This document shows, piece by piece, positions 10,346 to 18,905 of a stretch of 64,000 nucleotides of DNA. The stretch is taken from NCBI RefSeq assembly GCF_022829445.1, contig NZ_JAKSXY010000122.1, positions 124,001-188,000 on the forward strand, written 5' to 3'. Positions within the stretch are counted from its first letter, which is position 1; each line of letters begins with the position of its first letter. Under the pieces are notes generated by a model, which was given only the letters and a program-made list of their open reading frames with translations, did no database searches and was not told the origin of the DNA. This DNA comes from Methylobacterium sp. J-068. Its GTDB lineage: Bacteria; Pseudomonadota; Alphaproteobacteria; Rhizobiales; Beijerinckiaceae. The position numbers and the translations under genes are program-made.

Positions 10346-10876
10346 TCACGCGGTGGCGGGGGCGAAGGCCGAGCGCAGCAGGCTGAGCTGCGCCACCACC
10401 GGGCTCTCCTGCGGAACCGGGGTCGGACGCGCGTCGGTGATGATCGCGTCGAGATGCAGGATCCGGGTGTGGAGCCGGCGCGCGCGCACGATGAGATCCT
10501 GCAGGGTCGGCGGCAGCACGCCGAAGACCTCCGCGCGGAAGGTCTCGGGTGTGGTCAGGCGCACGCGGGTCTTCTCCTGCATGGCCTCGGCGGGGGTCAA
10601 TTCCCCTTCGGACACGGCCCGCTGGACCAGCAGCCAGGAGGCGATCTGCATCAGCCGGGTCGTGAGGCGCATGCTCTCGCTGGCGTAGCTCAGCGTGCCG
10701 TCGCGGGACATCAGGCGGGATTCCTCGCGGCCCGTGCCGTCAAGGTAGGCCGCGGCTTCCTCGACCAGGGTCATGCCCTCGCGAAAGAGCGTCTTGAACG
10801 CCTCGGAGGTGACGTAGGTGTCACCGAAATTGACCCAATCCCGCTCGTCCCGAAACATGACGTCGAACCCGCTCAT
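10346..10876 (-). CDS. rcdA: DUF1465 protein, RcdA-like (regulator of CtrA degradation)
   Basis: A 176-residue soluble, largely helical protein beginning MSGFDVMFRDERDWVNFGDT and ending in an alanine-rich tail. It matches my memory of the DUF1465 family, whose Caulobacter member RcdA is an adaptor that helps ClpXP degrade the cell-cycle regulator CtrA. The ATG at 10876 gives the family N-terminus; the 36 upstream residues look untranslated. Two CtrA-box-like sites lie upstream, consistent with but not proof of cell-cycle control. Confidence 0.8.
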   Translation of the reverse strand: MSGFDVMFRDERDWVNFGDTYVTSEAFKTLFREGMTLVEEAAAYLDGTGREESRLMSRDGTLSYASESMRLTTRLMQIASWLLVQRAVSEGELTPAEAMQEKTRVRLTTPETFRAEVFGVLPPTLQDLIVRARRLHTRILHLDAIITDARPTPVPQESPVVAQLSLLRSAFAPATA

Positions 10877-11051
10877 GGTGCCTCCTGTGCCGCGACCGAT
10901 CCGATTTCGTCTCCGATTGGGACGAAGGCGGTGCGTTTGCACCTCAGAGCGCAACATTAGCGCCGAATGCCCGGCCCAGGTCATTTACCCGGTGTTAACG
11001 TTAATTCGGGCGATCGGTGCCCGGCGCGGCATCGCGGCCTTCGCGCGCACG

Positions 11052-11080
11052 AAAAAAGGCCGCTCCTTTCGGAGCGGCCT
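11052..11080 (-). terminator. Rho-independent terminator on minus strand
   Basis: Read on the minus strand, the hairpin AGGCCGCTCC-GAAA-GGAGCGGCC is followed directly by six T residues, a textbook intrinsic terminator with a GNRA-type tetraloop. No protein gene precedes it on that strand within 300 bp, implying a non-coding transcript. Confidence 0.8.
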
Positions 11081-11200
11081 GGGAGAGAGTGTCGGGAGCA
11101 GTCCAAGCGAGCGGATAAGCGGTCCGCGCGCTGTCCGGGATCACCGAACAGGATCACAGGATGCCCCGATGCGGTTAACGAACCGTTAGCGGCATCGCTT
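11052..11200 (-). ncRNA. Candidate small RNA ending at the orphan terminator
   Basis: The 3' end is set by the intrinsic terminator; the 5' end is a guess, as no promoter was clear. Just before the terminator the RNA would read CUCUCUCCC, a pyrimidine stretch of the kind that pairs with ribosome binding sites. No known RNA family was recognised. Alternatively the terminator may stop antisense transcription toward rcdA. Confidence 0.35.
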
Positions 11201-11232
11201 CCCTTCGAACGCCCCCGGACGCGACGCCGGAA

Positions 11233-11261
11233 TTGACTCGCGCGATACCTTCCGCCATAAG
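11233..11261 (+). promoter_or_regulatory. Candidate promoter of rpmH-rnpA-yidC
   Basis: TTGACT (11233-11238), a 17-bp spacer and CATAAG (11256-11261) lie about 130 bp upstream of rpmH on the same strand. Confidence 0.5.
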
Positions 11262-11391
11262 CCGCGCCATCGCGACGCGGCGCCCTTGAGGGGCGCTGTT
11301 CGCGCTTGCAGACACATTTCAGGGCGAGTGAATATCCGGCGCGGCCTTCGGCGCAGCACGGATCGATCCTCGGCCATTCGGAGATCGCGCC

Positions 11392-11526
11392 ATGAAGAGA
11401 ACTTATCAGCCCAGCAAGCTCGTGCGTAAGCGTCGCCACGGCTTCCGCGCCCGCATGGCGACCGCCGGCGGCCGCAAGGTCATCGCCGCCCGTCGCGCGC
11501 ACGGCCGCAAGAAGCTCTCGGCCTGA
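11392..11526 (+). CDS. rpmH: 50S ribosomal protein L34
   Basis: A 44-residue, highly basic protein beginning MKRTYQPSKLVRKRRHGFRA and ending HGRKKLSA, an exact family pattern. It is the first gene of the conserved rpmH-rnpA-yidC cluster; rnpA follows within 100 bp. Confidence 0.97.
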   Translation: MKRTYQPSKLVRKRRHGFRARMATAGGRKVIAARRAHGRKKLSA

Positions 11527-11617
11527 GGGCAGCGGCAGCGCCGTCCAGGCGGCGCGCCCTGTCATGAATTTGGCCCGAACTGGCTCGGCCCGTAGCGATC
11601 GGGCCGAAGGCCATGGA

Positions 11618-12253
11618 ATGCGTCGCGGGATCGGATCGGCCGTGTCGAGGATCGGACGGCTCACGCGACGCTCGGAATTTCTGGCCGCAGCCGGCGGACG
11701 TCGCTTCCACAACGAACGTCTCTCGGCGCAGGGCCTGGTTCGCGCCGGCGACGGATCGAACCCCGATGCGCCCGACGGCCTTCGCATCGGCTTCACCATC
11801 ACCAAGCGGGTCGGACACGCCACGGAGCGCAACCGCATCCGGCGGCGTCTTCGCGCGGCCGTGGCGGAAGCGGCGGGCGACCTGCCCGTCCGCGCGGCCG
11901 ACGTGGTGCTGGTGGCACGGCGTCCCGCCCTGCACGCCCCCTTCGAGACCCTGATCGACGATCTGCGCCGCGCGGTCGCCGTGGTGACGAAGCCGCAGAC
12001 CACCCGTTCGACCGATGCCGGGTCGGCGCCCTCCTCCGGTCGCGGACGCGGCAAACGCGCGGCGACGTCCTCCGGCGCGCCGAAGTCTTCTGCCTCACCG
12101 AAGTCTGGCATATCGGCGGCGGCTCCGGTATTGGCCTCCGGCGCGACGGCGTCCGCAGCGACGCCCGGCCCCGAGAGATCGGGCTCCGGGCCGGCCCTTG
12201 CGAGCGCGCCCTCCCCTCCATCCAACGCATGCGACGGACCGACCGATGGGTAA
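11618..12253 (+). CDS. rnpA: Ribonuclease P protein component, C-terminally extended
   Basis: Protein subunit of the tRNA 5'-maturation ribozyme. The core (about residues 10-125) has the RLTRRSEFLAAAGG start, GFTITKRVGHATERNRIRRR with the RNR signature, and a final FETLIDDLRRAV helix. About 85 low-complexity Ser/Ala/Pro/Gly residues follow, making it 211 residues where about 120-130 is usual. The start is uncertain: an in-frame ATG at 11564 adds 18 residues. The stop overlaps the yidC start by 8 nt, suggesting coupling. Confidence 0.9.
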   Translation: MRRGIGSAVSRIGRLTRRSEFLAAAGGRRFHNERLSAQGLVRAGDGSNPDAPDGLRIGFTITKRVGHATERNRIRRRLRAAVAEAAGDLPVRAADVVLVARRPALHAPFETLIDDLRRAVAVVTKPQTTRSTDAGSAPSSGRGRGKRAATSSGAPKSSASPKSGISAAAPVLASGATASAATPGPERSGSGPALASAPSPPSNACDGPTDG

Positions 12254-14111
12254 TGACAAGACGAACATGATCGTCGCGATCGCCTTGTCGCTGGCGGTCC
12301 TGCTCGGCTGGAACTACTTCATCGCCGCCCCGCGCGTGGAGCAGCAGCGCCAGGCCGCCCTCCAGAACAAGGCGGCGACGCAAGGTTCTGGGCAGGTGTC
12401 CGGACCGGACGGCGTTCCGAGCGCCAGCCCGAAGGAGGGTGGCCCCGCCACCCCCATGCCCGGAACCCTGCCGAACGCGTCGGGTGCCGGCGGCGGCATC
12501 ATGTCCCGCGAGGCCGCCATCGCCCGTTCCCCGCGCGTGACCATCGATACCCCGGCGCTGGCCGGCTCGATCGCCCTCAAGGGCGGTCGCATCGACGACG
12601 TCTCGCTGAAGAACTACCACGAGACCGTGGACGACAAGAGCCCGCGCATCGTGCTGCTCTCGCCCACCGGCACCGAGAATCCGTACTACGCCGAGTTCGG
12701 CTGGGTCGGCCAGGATGCCGGCCCGCTGCCGGGCGCCGAGACGGTCTGGACCGCCGACACCACCACCCTGGCGCCCGGCAAGCCCGTGACGCTGAGCTAC
12801 GACAACGGCGCGGGCCTGCTGTTCAAGCGGGTGATCGCGGTCGACGACAAGTTCCTATTCACGGTCCGCGACGAGGTCGAGAACAAGGGCACCAAGACCG
12901 TCAGCCTCTTTCCCTACAGCCTCGTCTCGCGCTGGGGTAAGCCGCACACGCAGGGGTATTACGTGCTCCACGAGGGCATGATCGGCGTGCTCGGCGCCGA
13001 TGGCCTTCAGGAATACACCTACGACCATCTCGCCAAGGAGCCGGCCCTCGGAAATGCGGGCACCAAGGGCAAGACCTGGACGGGCGTGACCGGCGGCTTC
13101 GTCGGCATCACCGACAAGTACTGGGCCGCTGCCGCCATCCCGGACCAGTCGTCCCCCTATACGGGGCGCTTCACGGAGCGGACGGACGGCGCCACCAAGG
13201 TCTATCAGGCCGACGTCTTCGGCAACGCGCAGACGGTGCAGCCCGGCGCCACGGTCGCCGCGACGCAGCAGCTGTTCGCCGGCGCCAAGGAAGTGAACAC
13301 CGTCAACGCCTATCAGGCGAACCAGAACATCAAGCAGTTCGACCTGCTGATCGACTGGGGCTGGTTCCACTTCATCACCAAGCCGATGTTCCGGGCTCTG
13401 GACTTCTTCTTCCATCTCTTCGGCAATTTCGGCATCGCCATTCTCGTGGTCACGCTCTGCCTGAAGCTGCTGTTCCTGCCGATCGCCAACAAGTCGTACC
13501 AGTCCATGGCCAAGATGAAGGCCGTGCAGCCGGAGATGGCTTCGATCCGCGAGCGCTATGCTGACGACAAGATGAAGCAGCAGCAGGCGATGATGGAGCT
13601 CTACAAGAAGGAGAAGATCAATCCGGTGGCCGGCTGCTGGCCGGTCCTGATCCAGATCCCGGTCTTCTTCGCGCTGTACAAGGTCCTGTTCATCACCATC
13701 GAGATGCGGCACGCGCCGTTCTTCGGCTGGATCCAGGATCTGGCGGCGCCCGATCCGACGAACATCCTCAACCTGTTCGGCCTGCTCCCCTTCGCGGCCC
13801 CGGACTTCATCCATCTCGGCATCTGGCCCATCATCATGGGCATCACGATGTTCATCCAGATGAAGATGAACCCCGCGCCGCCGGACCCGGTCCAGGCGCA
13901 GATCTTCACCTTCATGCCGATCGTGTTCACCTTCATGCTGGGCTCGTTCCCCGCCGGTCTGGTGATCTACTGGGCCTGGAACAACACCCTCTCGGTGATC
14001 CAGCAATACATCATCATGCGCCGCAACGGCGTGAAGGTGGAGCTGTGGGACAACCTGCGCGGGATGTTCAGGCGCAAGTCCGCCGACAAGAGCGCCGTCG
14101 CCAAGAGCTGA
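12246..14111 (+). CDS. yidC: Membrane protein insertase YidC
   Basis: Inner-membrane insertase/chaperone working alone or with SecYEG. The 621-residue protein has an N-terminal anchor (NMIVAIALSLAVLLGWNYFI), a large periplasmic beta domain (about 90-350), then the conserved core with five further membrane helices, including NFGIAILVVTLCLKLLFLPI and the GCWPVLIQIPVFFALYKVL hairpin region. The start MGNDKTNM at 12246 is the family start and lies inside the 3' end of rnpA. Confidence 0.97.
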   Translation: MGNDKTNMIVAIALSLAVLLGWNYFIAAPRVEQQRQAALQNKAATQGSGQVSGPDGVPSASPKEGGPATPMPGTLPNASGAGGGIMSREAAIARSPRVTIDTPALAGSIALKGGRIDDVSLKNYHETVDDKSPRIVLLSPTGTENPYYAEFGWVGQDAGPLPGAETVWTADTTTLAPGKPVTLSYDNGAGLLFKRVIAVDDKFLFTVRDEVENKGTKTVSLFPYSLVSRWGKPHTQGYYVLHEGMIGVLGADGLQEYTYDHLAKEPALGNAGTKGKTWTGVTGGFVGITDKYWAAAAIPDQSSPYTGRFTERTDGATKVYQADVFGNAQTVQPGATVAATQQLFAGAKEVNTVNAYQANQNIKQFDLLIDWGWFHFITKPMFRALDFFFHLFGNFGIAILVVTLCLKLLFLPIANKSYQSMAKMKAVQPEMASIRERYADDKMKQQQAMMELYKKEKINPVAGCWPVLIQIPVFFALYKVLFITIEMRHAPFFGWIQDLAAPDPTNILNLFGLLPFAAPDFIHLGIWPIIMGITMFIQMKMNPAPPDPVQAQIFTFMPIVFTFMLGSFPAGLVIYWAWNNTLSVIQQYIIMRRNGVKVELWDNLRGMFRRKSADKSAVAKS

Positions 14112-14275
14112 TCGACAGCGGATCGACCCCGGCCTCCGGGTACGTCGCGCGTCATCCATCCGGTCCTCTCCGTTTCACGACGGGGAGGACTTCCTGTTTT
14201 CGGCATGTCGGCTCGCGAGGGCGGTGGACATGTCGCCGAGAACACCCGCTGAGAACACCCGTCTGGGAGCGCCCG

Positions 14276-14926
14276 ATGACCCAAGCCGAAGACGATGCGG
14301 CCCTGCTGGAAGCCGGCCGCCTGCTGTTTGCGGGGGCCGCCGATTTTATCGCCTCGGCGCCGAACGTGCCCGCGCTGCCGCCGATGAAGGGCGTCGAGAT
14401 CGCGTTCGCGGGCCGCTCGAACGTCGGCAAGTCGAGCCTCGTCAACGCTCTGACCGGGCGCAACACCCTGGCGCGCACCTCGCACACGCCGGGCCGGACG
14501 CAGCAGCTGAACTTCTTCGATATCGGCGGCCGGCTCACCCTCGTGGACATGCCGGGCTACGGCTACGCGGCGGTGGAGAAGACCAAGGTCGAGGCCTGGA
14601 CCGATCTGATCCACGACTACCTCAAGGGCCGTTCGAACCTCGCCCGCGTCTTCATGCTGATCGATTCCCGCCACGGCCTGAAGAGCATCGACACCGACGT
14701 GCTCGATGGCCTCGACAAGGCGGCCGTGAGCTACCAGATTGTGCTGACGAAGGGGGACGCGCTGAAGAAATCCGAGATGGATGCCCGCATCGCCGGCGTC
14801 CAGAGCGCCATCGCCCGCCGGCCGGCGGCCTATCCGGAGATCCTCCTCACCTCCAGCCGCGACGATCGCGGCGTGCCGGAATTGCGCGCCAGCGTCGCTC
14901 GCCTCCTGAAGGAGCGCGGGGCGTGA
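14276..14926 (+). CDS. engB: Ribosome biogenesis GTPase EngB/YihA
   Basis: A 216-residue GTPase needed for large-subunit assembly and normal division. G1 is GRSNVGKSSLVNAL, the switch-I Thr lies in TPGRTQ, G3 is DMPGYGYA and G4 is LTKGD. The start MTQAEDDAALLEA at 14276 follows GGGAGCGCCCG. Its downstream position after yidC is common in alphaproteobacteria. The stop overlaps the start of the next gene (GTGA). Confidence 0.95.
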   Translation: MTQAEDDAALLEAGRLLFAGAADFIASAPNVPALPPMKGVEIAFAGRSNVGKSSLVNALTGRNTLARTSHTPGRTQQLNFFDIGGRLTLVDMPGYGYAAVEKTKVEAWTDLIHDYLKGRSNLARVFMLIDSRHGLKSIDTDVLDGLDKAAVSYQIVLTKGDALKKSEMDARIAGVQSAIARRPAAYPEILLTSSRDDRGVPELRASVARLLKERGA

Positions 14927-15297
14927 GCGGCCTCGACCGCCTTCTCCTGGCGCTCGGCGCCTTGGCCGGCTTGCTCGGCGTCGCCGCGAGCGCGGCCGCC
15001 GCCCATGTCAGCGGCGCCGACAGCCTGAAGATCGCCGCACAGTTCCTGCTCTTCCACGCACCCGCGCTCCTCGGGCTGGTCGCCCTGACGGCGACCGGCA
15101 CGACGCACCGGCCGACCACGCGCCTCGCGGCGGGCGCCCTCGTCCTTGGATTGACGCTGTTCTCCGGCGACCTCGCCCTGCGGGCCCTGCACGGCACGCC
15201 GCTGTTTCCCATGGCGGCGCCGAGCGGCGGCATCCTGTTGATGGTCGGATGGCTGCTCGTGGCGGTCGCGGCCTTCGTTCCGCTCCGGCGCGCCTGA
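14923..15297 (+). CDS. DUF423-family small membrane protein
   Basis: A 124-residue protein with four predicted membrane helices; the LLGVAASAAAAHV and LFSGDLALRAL segments with the closing GWLLVAVAAF helix fit the DUF423 (YgdD-like) family. Function is unknown. The GTG start at 14923 overlaps the engB stop by four bases, with AAGGAGCG placed 6 bp upstream inside engB, indicating translational coupling. Confidence 0.8.
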   Translation: MSGLDRLLLALGALAGLLGVAASAAAAHVSGADSLKIAAQFLLFHAPALLGLVALTATGTTHRPTTRLAAGALVLGLTLFSGDLALRALHGTPLFPMAAPSGGILLMVGWLLVAVAAFVPLRRA

Positions 15298-15327
15298 GCA
15301 TCGAGCCCTGTACCAGACAGACCGCCG

Positions 15328-15564
15328 ATGAGCGTCGTCTTCAACGAGCAGACCAAACTGCTGGCCACGGCCCTGAACACCGCCGCGACATCCTGCTTCA
15401 CGGTCGGCATCGCGACGCCCGTCGCGGGCTACGTCTACAATGTCAGCAACCTGCAGATGACCTTGAGTGCCTGGACCCTGGTCCTCGGCGTGGCGGGTTG
15501 GCTTTCCGCAGCCATCATCCTACATCTCTTAGCGAGACGTACGTTGAGAGGTCTCGTATCATGA
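15328..15564 (+). CDS. Small membrane protein of 78 residues
   Basis: Not recognised as a named family. The protein has two predicted membrane helices (about residues 22-38 and 45-66) and a short RRTLRGLVS tail, so both ends are probably cytoplasmic. Its stop overlaps the start of a 36-residue membrane peptide (ATGA), so the two are probably made together. Confidence 0.65.
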   Translation: MSVVFNEQTKLLATALNTAATSCFTVGIATPVAGYVYNVSNLQMTLSAWTLVLGVAGWLSAAIILHLLARRTLRGLVS

Positions 15565-15671
15565 ATGAACTCGCCCTCCTGGCCTTCGTGATCACGCCCG
15601 CCATCGTCGTGGCGCTCGGCTACGTCGCGGTGCGCCTGCACGAGGCCTCCGCGGCACGGCAGGGCCGCTGA
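15561..15671 (+). CDS. Very small single-span membrane protein (36 residues)
   Basis: MNELALLAFVITPAIVVALG begins a single hydrophobic helix followed by a positively charged tail (RLHEASAARQGR), the pattern of a bitopic peptide. The ATG at 15561 overlaps the stop of the preceding 78-residue membrane protein. Coding status rests on coupling and on the orderly helix-plus-basic-tail design; no homologue is recognised. Confidence 0.5.
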   Translation: MNELALLAFVITPAIVVALGYVAVRLHEASAARQGR

Positions 15672-15681
15672 GGGCGGGCCC

Positions 15682-16269
15682 TTAGCGGACCAGCGGCGGA
15701 AGGGGCGGCGTCGCGCCGTCCGGCAGCGCCGTACGCGCCACGTTCATGCTCATGGCGAGCAGCGTGTAGTAGCCGTTCATCCCCGCCATCTCGACGGCCC
15801 CCTGCTCGCCGAAGGCCTCCACCACGCGGGCATAGGTCGTGTCGCTCACGGCCCTGTTGCGGTGGAGCTCCGTCGAGAAGGCATAGACGAGGGCTTCCTC
15901 GGGCCCCATCGCGTCCGGGCGGCGGCCCTCCCGGATCGCCGCGACGATCTCGAGGTCCAGGCCGGCCTTCAGGGCGATCGGCGCATGGATGTGCCACTCG
16001 ACCTGCTGCGTCCATTCCCGCGCGGTGATGAGGATGACGAGTTCGCTCAGGCGCAGGGGCAGCACGCTGCGGTAGCGCAGGTGCAGGCCCATGGTGCTGG
16101 CATTGGTCATCAGCTCGGGGCTGCGCAGCAGCGGCACGAACGGGCCGAACACCGGGGTCCCGCGCGCGGCGAGGAAGGTCTCGGACGCAGCCTTCTGATC
16201 CGGCGAGAGTCCATCGGCCGGGATCTCCGGCAGGCGGTCCTGGGGGGCGTGCGGTTCCGTCGGCGGCAT
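15682..16269 (-). CDS. Carboxymuconolactone decarboxylase/AhpD-like protein
   Basis: A 195-residue, mostly helical protein of the CMD/AhpD superfamily. The core segment SELVILITAREWTQQVEWHIHAPIA is typical, but the AhpD-type CxxC redox motif is missing (WTQQVEWH occupies that region), so a peroxidase-partner role is unlikely. The start MPPTEPHAPQDRLPEIP at 16269 is chosen because the frame upstream has no domain. It follows the Glyoxalase_8-type gene by 68 bp on the same strand. Substrate unknown. Confidence 0.8.
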   Translation of the reverse strand: MPPTEPHAPQDRLPEIPADGLSPDQKAASETFLAARGTPVFGPFVPLLRSPELMTNASTMGLHLRYRSVLPLRLSELVILITAREWTQQVEWHIHAPIALKAGLDLEIVAAIREGRRPDAMGPEEALVYAFSTELHRNRAVSDTTYARVVEAFGEQGAVEMAGMNGYYTLLAMSMNVARTALPDGATPPLPPLVR

Positions 16270-16337
16270 CGTCGTGAGGTCTTCCTGAAGATGGGGATGG
16301 GCCAGCGCGCCTCGCCGAGGCGCGGCGCGCGAATGCT

Positions 16338-17072
16338 CTACACCTCGGTGAAACCGAGATTGGACGGCTCGGCGGCGAGCCGGCTGGTGTCGTGGGACAC
16401 CTCGGAATGGGCTCCGCCGGTGACCGGCACGTCCAGGTCCACCACCTCGAGGCGCAGGTGGCGCGCCCAGAGCTTGCCGTAGCCCTTCAGGAAGATCCCG
16501 AAATGCAGGCTGGCGGCCTCGCCGGAGACATCGAGGACGATGCTGCGCCAGGTCCAGCCGTGATCGCCCGAGACCGGACCGTCGCCGGCGCGCGTCATCA
16601 GGTTGTCGAAGGCGAGGCTGCGGCGCTCCAGCCCGTCGACGCGCATCCAGATGGTGCCGCAATCGGCCTCCCGGCAGCGTAAATCCGCGCCGAGGCGCAG
16701 GCGGCGGCCGAGGAACGGGGCGGCCTGCACGCTCTGCATGAGAACGGCGATCCGGTCGGTGAGCGAGCCGAGCCCCGCCGGTCGTTCGAGCAGGCTCTCG
16801 ATCAGGATCGTGCCGGGCGCGGTCGGGTCGAGCCCGAGGCGGTGCGAGCCCGGCGTCACGCTCCCGGTCACGAACCAGCCCTTCGGGAGCGCGAGCGCGG
16901 GCGCCGATCTCTTCGGCGCGTCCAGGCGCGCGGCCAGCACGTTCCAGTTCGCGAAGCCGAACTGATGGGCGACGAGTTCCAGGCAATCGCTGTGGCTGAG
17001 AGCGATGCTGCGCTCGGACAGACCGTCCCGGAGCGTGCGCGCCATCGCTTTGGCATGAGAGACATCGAGCAT
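16338..17072 (-). CDS. Glyoxalase_8-type N-terminal domain protein
   Basis: A 244-residue cytosolic protein. Residues 1-50 (SHAKAMARTLRDGLSERSIAL and SHSDCLELVAHQFGFANWNVL) form the small helical domain named for its occurrence beside glyoxalase-like proteins. Residues 60-230 begin PKGWFVTGSVTPGSHRLGLD and appear all-beta, without glyoxalase metal ligands that I can see. No enzymatic role can be assigned. It is upstream of the carboxymuconolactone-like gene and could share its transcript. Confidence 0.6.
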   Translation of the reverse strand: MLDVSHAKAMARTLRDGLSERSIALSHSDCLELVAHQFGFANWNVLAARLDAPKRSAPALALPKGWFVTGSVTPGSHRLGLDPTAPGTILIESLLERPAGLGSLTDRIAVLMQSVQAAPFLGRRLRLGADLRCREADCGTIWMRVDGLERRSLAFDNLMTRAGDGPVSGDHGWTWRSIVLDVSGEAASLHFGIFLKGYGKLWARHLRLEVVDLDVPVTGGAHSEVSHDTSRLAAEPSNLGFTEV

Positions 17073-17256
17073 GGTCGAACCTCGGCATGGGCCGAATCCA
17101 TGTCAGTGCTCGCGTTGCCGACACATCGGCCCTGGCGACGGGTTCGACCCATGTCGGGTCGTGCATTCACCATCCCCGGAGGGTGCGAGCGGCAGGCTGC
17201 ACGAGCCTTGCCGCAAGCGGTAGCAGCGCGAAAATGCAGGGTCAATTCCCGCCCGC

Positions 17257-18702
17257 CTACGGCATCACCGGCGGGTGATAGGTCAGCGTGAAGGCCAGGG
17301 CCCAGAGCAGGAACAGCACCACCGGCAGGTGGATGAGAAGCTGCAGGAAGCTGAAGCCGACGATGTCGCGCGCCTTGAGGCCGAGGATGCCGAGCAGGGG
17401 CAGCATCCAGAACGGGTTGATGAGGTTCGGCAGGGCTTCGGCCGCGTTGTAGACCATCACGGCCCAGCCGAGATGGACCTGCAACTCGTTGGCCGCCTGC
17501 ATCACGTAGGGCGCCTCCAGCAGCCACTTGCCGCCGCCCGAGGGCACGAAGAAGCCGAGCACCGCCGAGTAGACGCCCATCGAGATCGGGAAGCTGCCGG
17601 TGGTGTTCAGGCTGACGAAGGCGTGGGTGATCACCTCCGAGACCGAGGTGCCGGCCGCGTTCTTCGGGCCGGTCAGCATCGCGCTGATGGCGGCGTAGAG
17701 CGGGAACTGGATCAGGATGCCGGCCGTGGCGGGGACCGCCTTGGCCACCGCCACCAGGAAGCGCTTCGGGCGCCAGTGCATCAGGAGGCCGAGGGTGATG
17801 AAGAGCAGGTTGTAGGTGTTCAGGTTCGAGATCGCGGTGATCCAGGATTGGCGCGCGAATTCCTGGTAGATCCAGCCCGCCGCGATCACCACCAGCAGCA
17901 CGGTGAGGATCGGCGAATGCTCCAGCCACTCGCCGGGCTGCTCGGGCCGTCCGAGATCCGGCTTCTCGCGCGCGACGTCGACGCCGAGATCCTCCGCCGT
18001 GACCGCCGTGTTCGGGCGCGGGGCCGAGGCGTAGGCGATGATCACCGACATCACGAACAGGATCGCGGCGATCAGCATCGACTGCCAGAGGAAGATGGTC
18101 TCGCTGAAGGGGATCACGCCGGTGATGGGCAGGAGCGCCTTCGGCAGGCTCGCCGGGTTCGCCTGAAGCTGGGCCGCCGAGGAACTCAGGCCCATCGCCC
18201 AGGTGGCGCCGAGGCCGAGATAGGCGGCGGCCCCCGCGGCCCGGTAATCCATCCGCAGCTCGGTGCGGCGGGCGAGCGCCCGGGCGAGCAGGCCGCCGAA
18301 GATCAGGCTCAGGCCCCAGCTCAGGAACGAGGACAGCATGGTGGCCGCCGCCACGAAGCCGACGGCGCCGCGCCCGGTCTTCGGAATGCCGGCGAGGCGG
18401 TCGATCAGCGCCTGCACGGGCGGCGCGGTCGCCACCACGTAGCCGCCGATGGTCACGAAGGCCATCTGCATGGTGAAGGGGATCAGGCTCCAGAAGCCGT
18501 CCCCGAAGCTCTTGGCGATGGCGGGCGCAGGGGCGCCGTTGGCCAGCGCACCCAGGGCCACGATGACCACCGCGATGGCGACGAAGATGAAGGCGTCGGG
18601 GAACCACTTCTCGGCCCAGGCGGTGAAGCGGATGCCGGCACGGGAAAGCGCGCCCTCCGTGGCGACGGCGTCGGGTCTGCGCTCCGGCGGAAGTGTCGAC
18701 AT
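17257..18702 (-). CDS. atoE: Short-chain fatty acid transporter, AtoE family
   Basis: A 481-residue inner-membrane transporter with about 12 hydrophobic helices. The opening RFTAWAEKWFPDAFIFVAIA, the central SFLSWGLSLIFGGLLAR and the PSGGGKWLLEAPYVM segment match the AtoE/TIGR00366 family, which moves short-chain fatty acids such as acetoacetate or butyrate. The start MSTLPPERRPD at 18702 is preferred to the ATG at 18831. Uptake of short-chain acids would feed the ethylmalonyl-CoA route expected in this organism, which is an inference. Confidence 0.85.
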   Translation of the reverse strand: MSTLPPERRPDAVATEGALSRAGIRFTAWAEKWFPDAFIFVAIAVVIVALGALANGAPAPAIAKSFGDGFWSLIPFTMQMAFVTIGGYVVATAPPVQALIDRLAGIPKTGRGAVGFVAAATMLSSFLSWGLSLIFGGLLARALARRTELRMDYRAAGAAAYLGLGATWAMGLSSSAAQLQANPASLPKALLPITGVIPFSETIFLWQSMLIAAILFVMSVIIAYASAPRPNTAVTAEDLGVDVAREKPDLGRPEQPGEWLEHSPILTVLLVVIAAGWIYQEFARQSWITAISNLNTYNLLFITLGLLMHWRPKRFLVAVAKAVPATAGILIQFPLYAAISAMLTGPKNAAGTSVSEVITHAFVSLNTTGSFPISMGVYSAVLGFFVPSGGGKWLLEAPYVMQAANELQVHLGWAVMVYNAAEALPNLINPFWMLPLLGILGLKARDIVGFSFLQLLIHLPVVLFLLWALAFTLTYHPPVMP

Positions 18703-18905
18703 CGAACGGTCCTGCGGGAAAGAGAGCTTGGGCTTCGGGAGCTGCATTGTCCGCAGATGCCGACCACGCTCAAGGCGATTATCGGCGAGTTCACAAGCAT
18801 GGCCGGGTTTTGTCATCCGAGGTTCAGCCAACCCCGGGGGTGGCGCTTCAAGCTTCCTTGAGGTTTCGGGCCCAGGATTAGGACACCGAACACAGGGGAT
18901 CGTCG

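Larger units (their letters stand above)
10877..11391. other. Intergenic region between rcdA and rpmH
   Basis: 515 bp without a convincing protein gene. It holds TTAA-rich CtrA-like motifs (10984-10998, 11175-11189), a minus-strand intrinsic terminator (11052-11080) with no annotated gene feeding it, and a promoter for rpmH (11233-11261). Confidence 0.6.

Noticed and set aside
15682..16269. AhpD-type peroxidase partner function
   Set aside because: The CxxC redox motif of AhpD is absent, so only superfamily membership is claimed.
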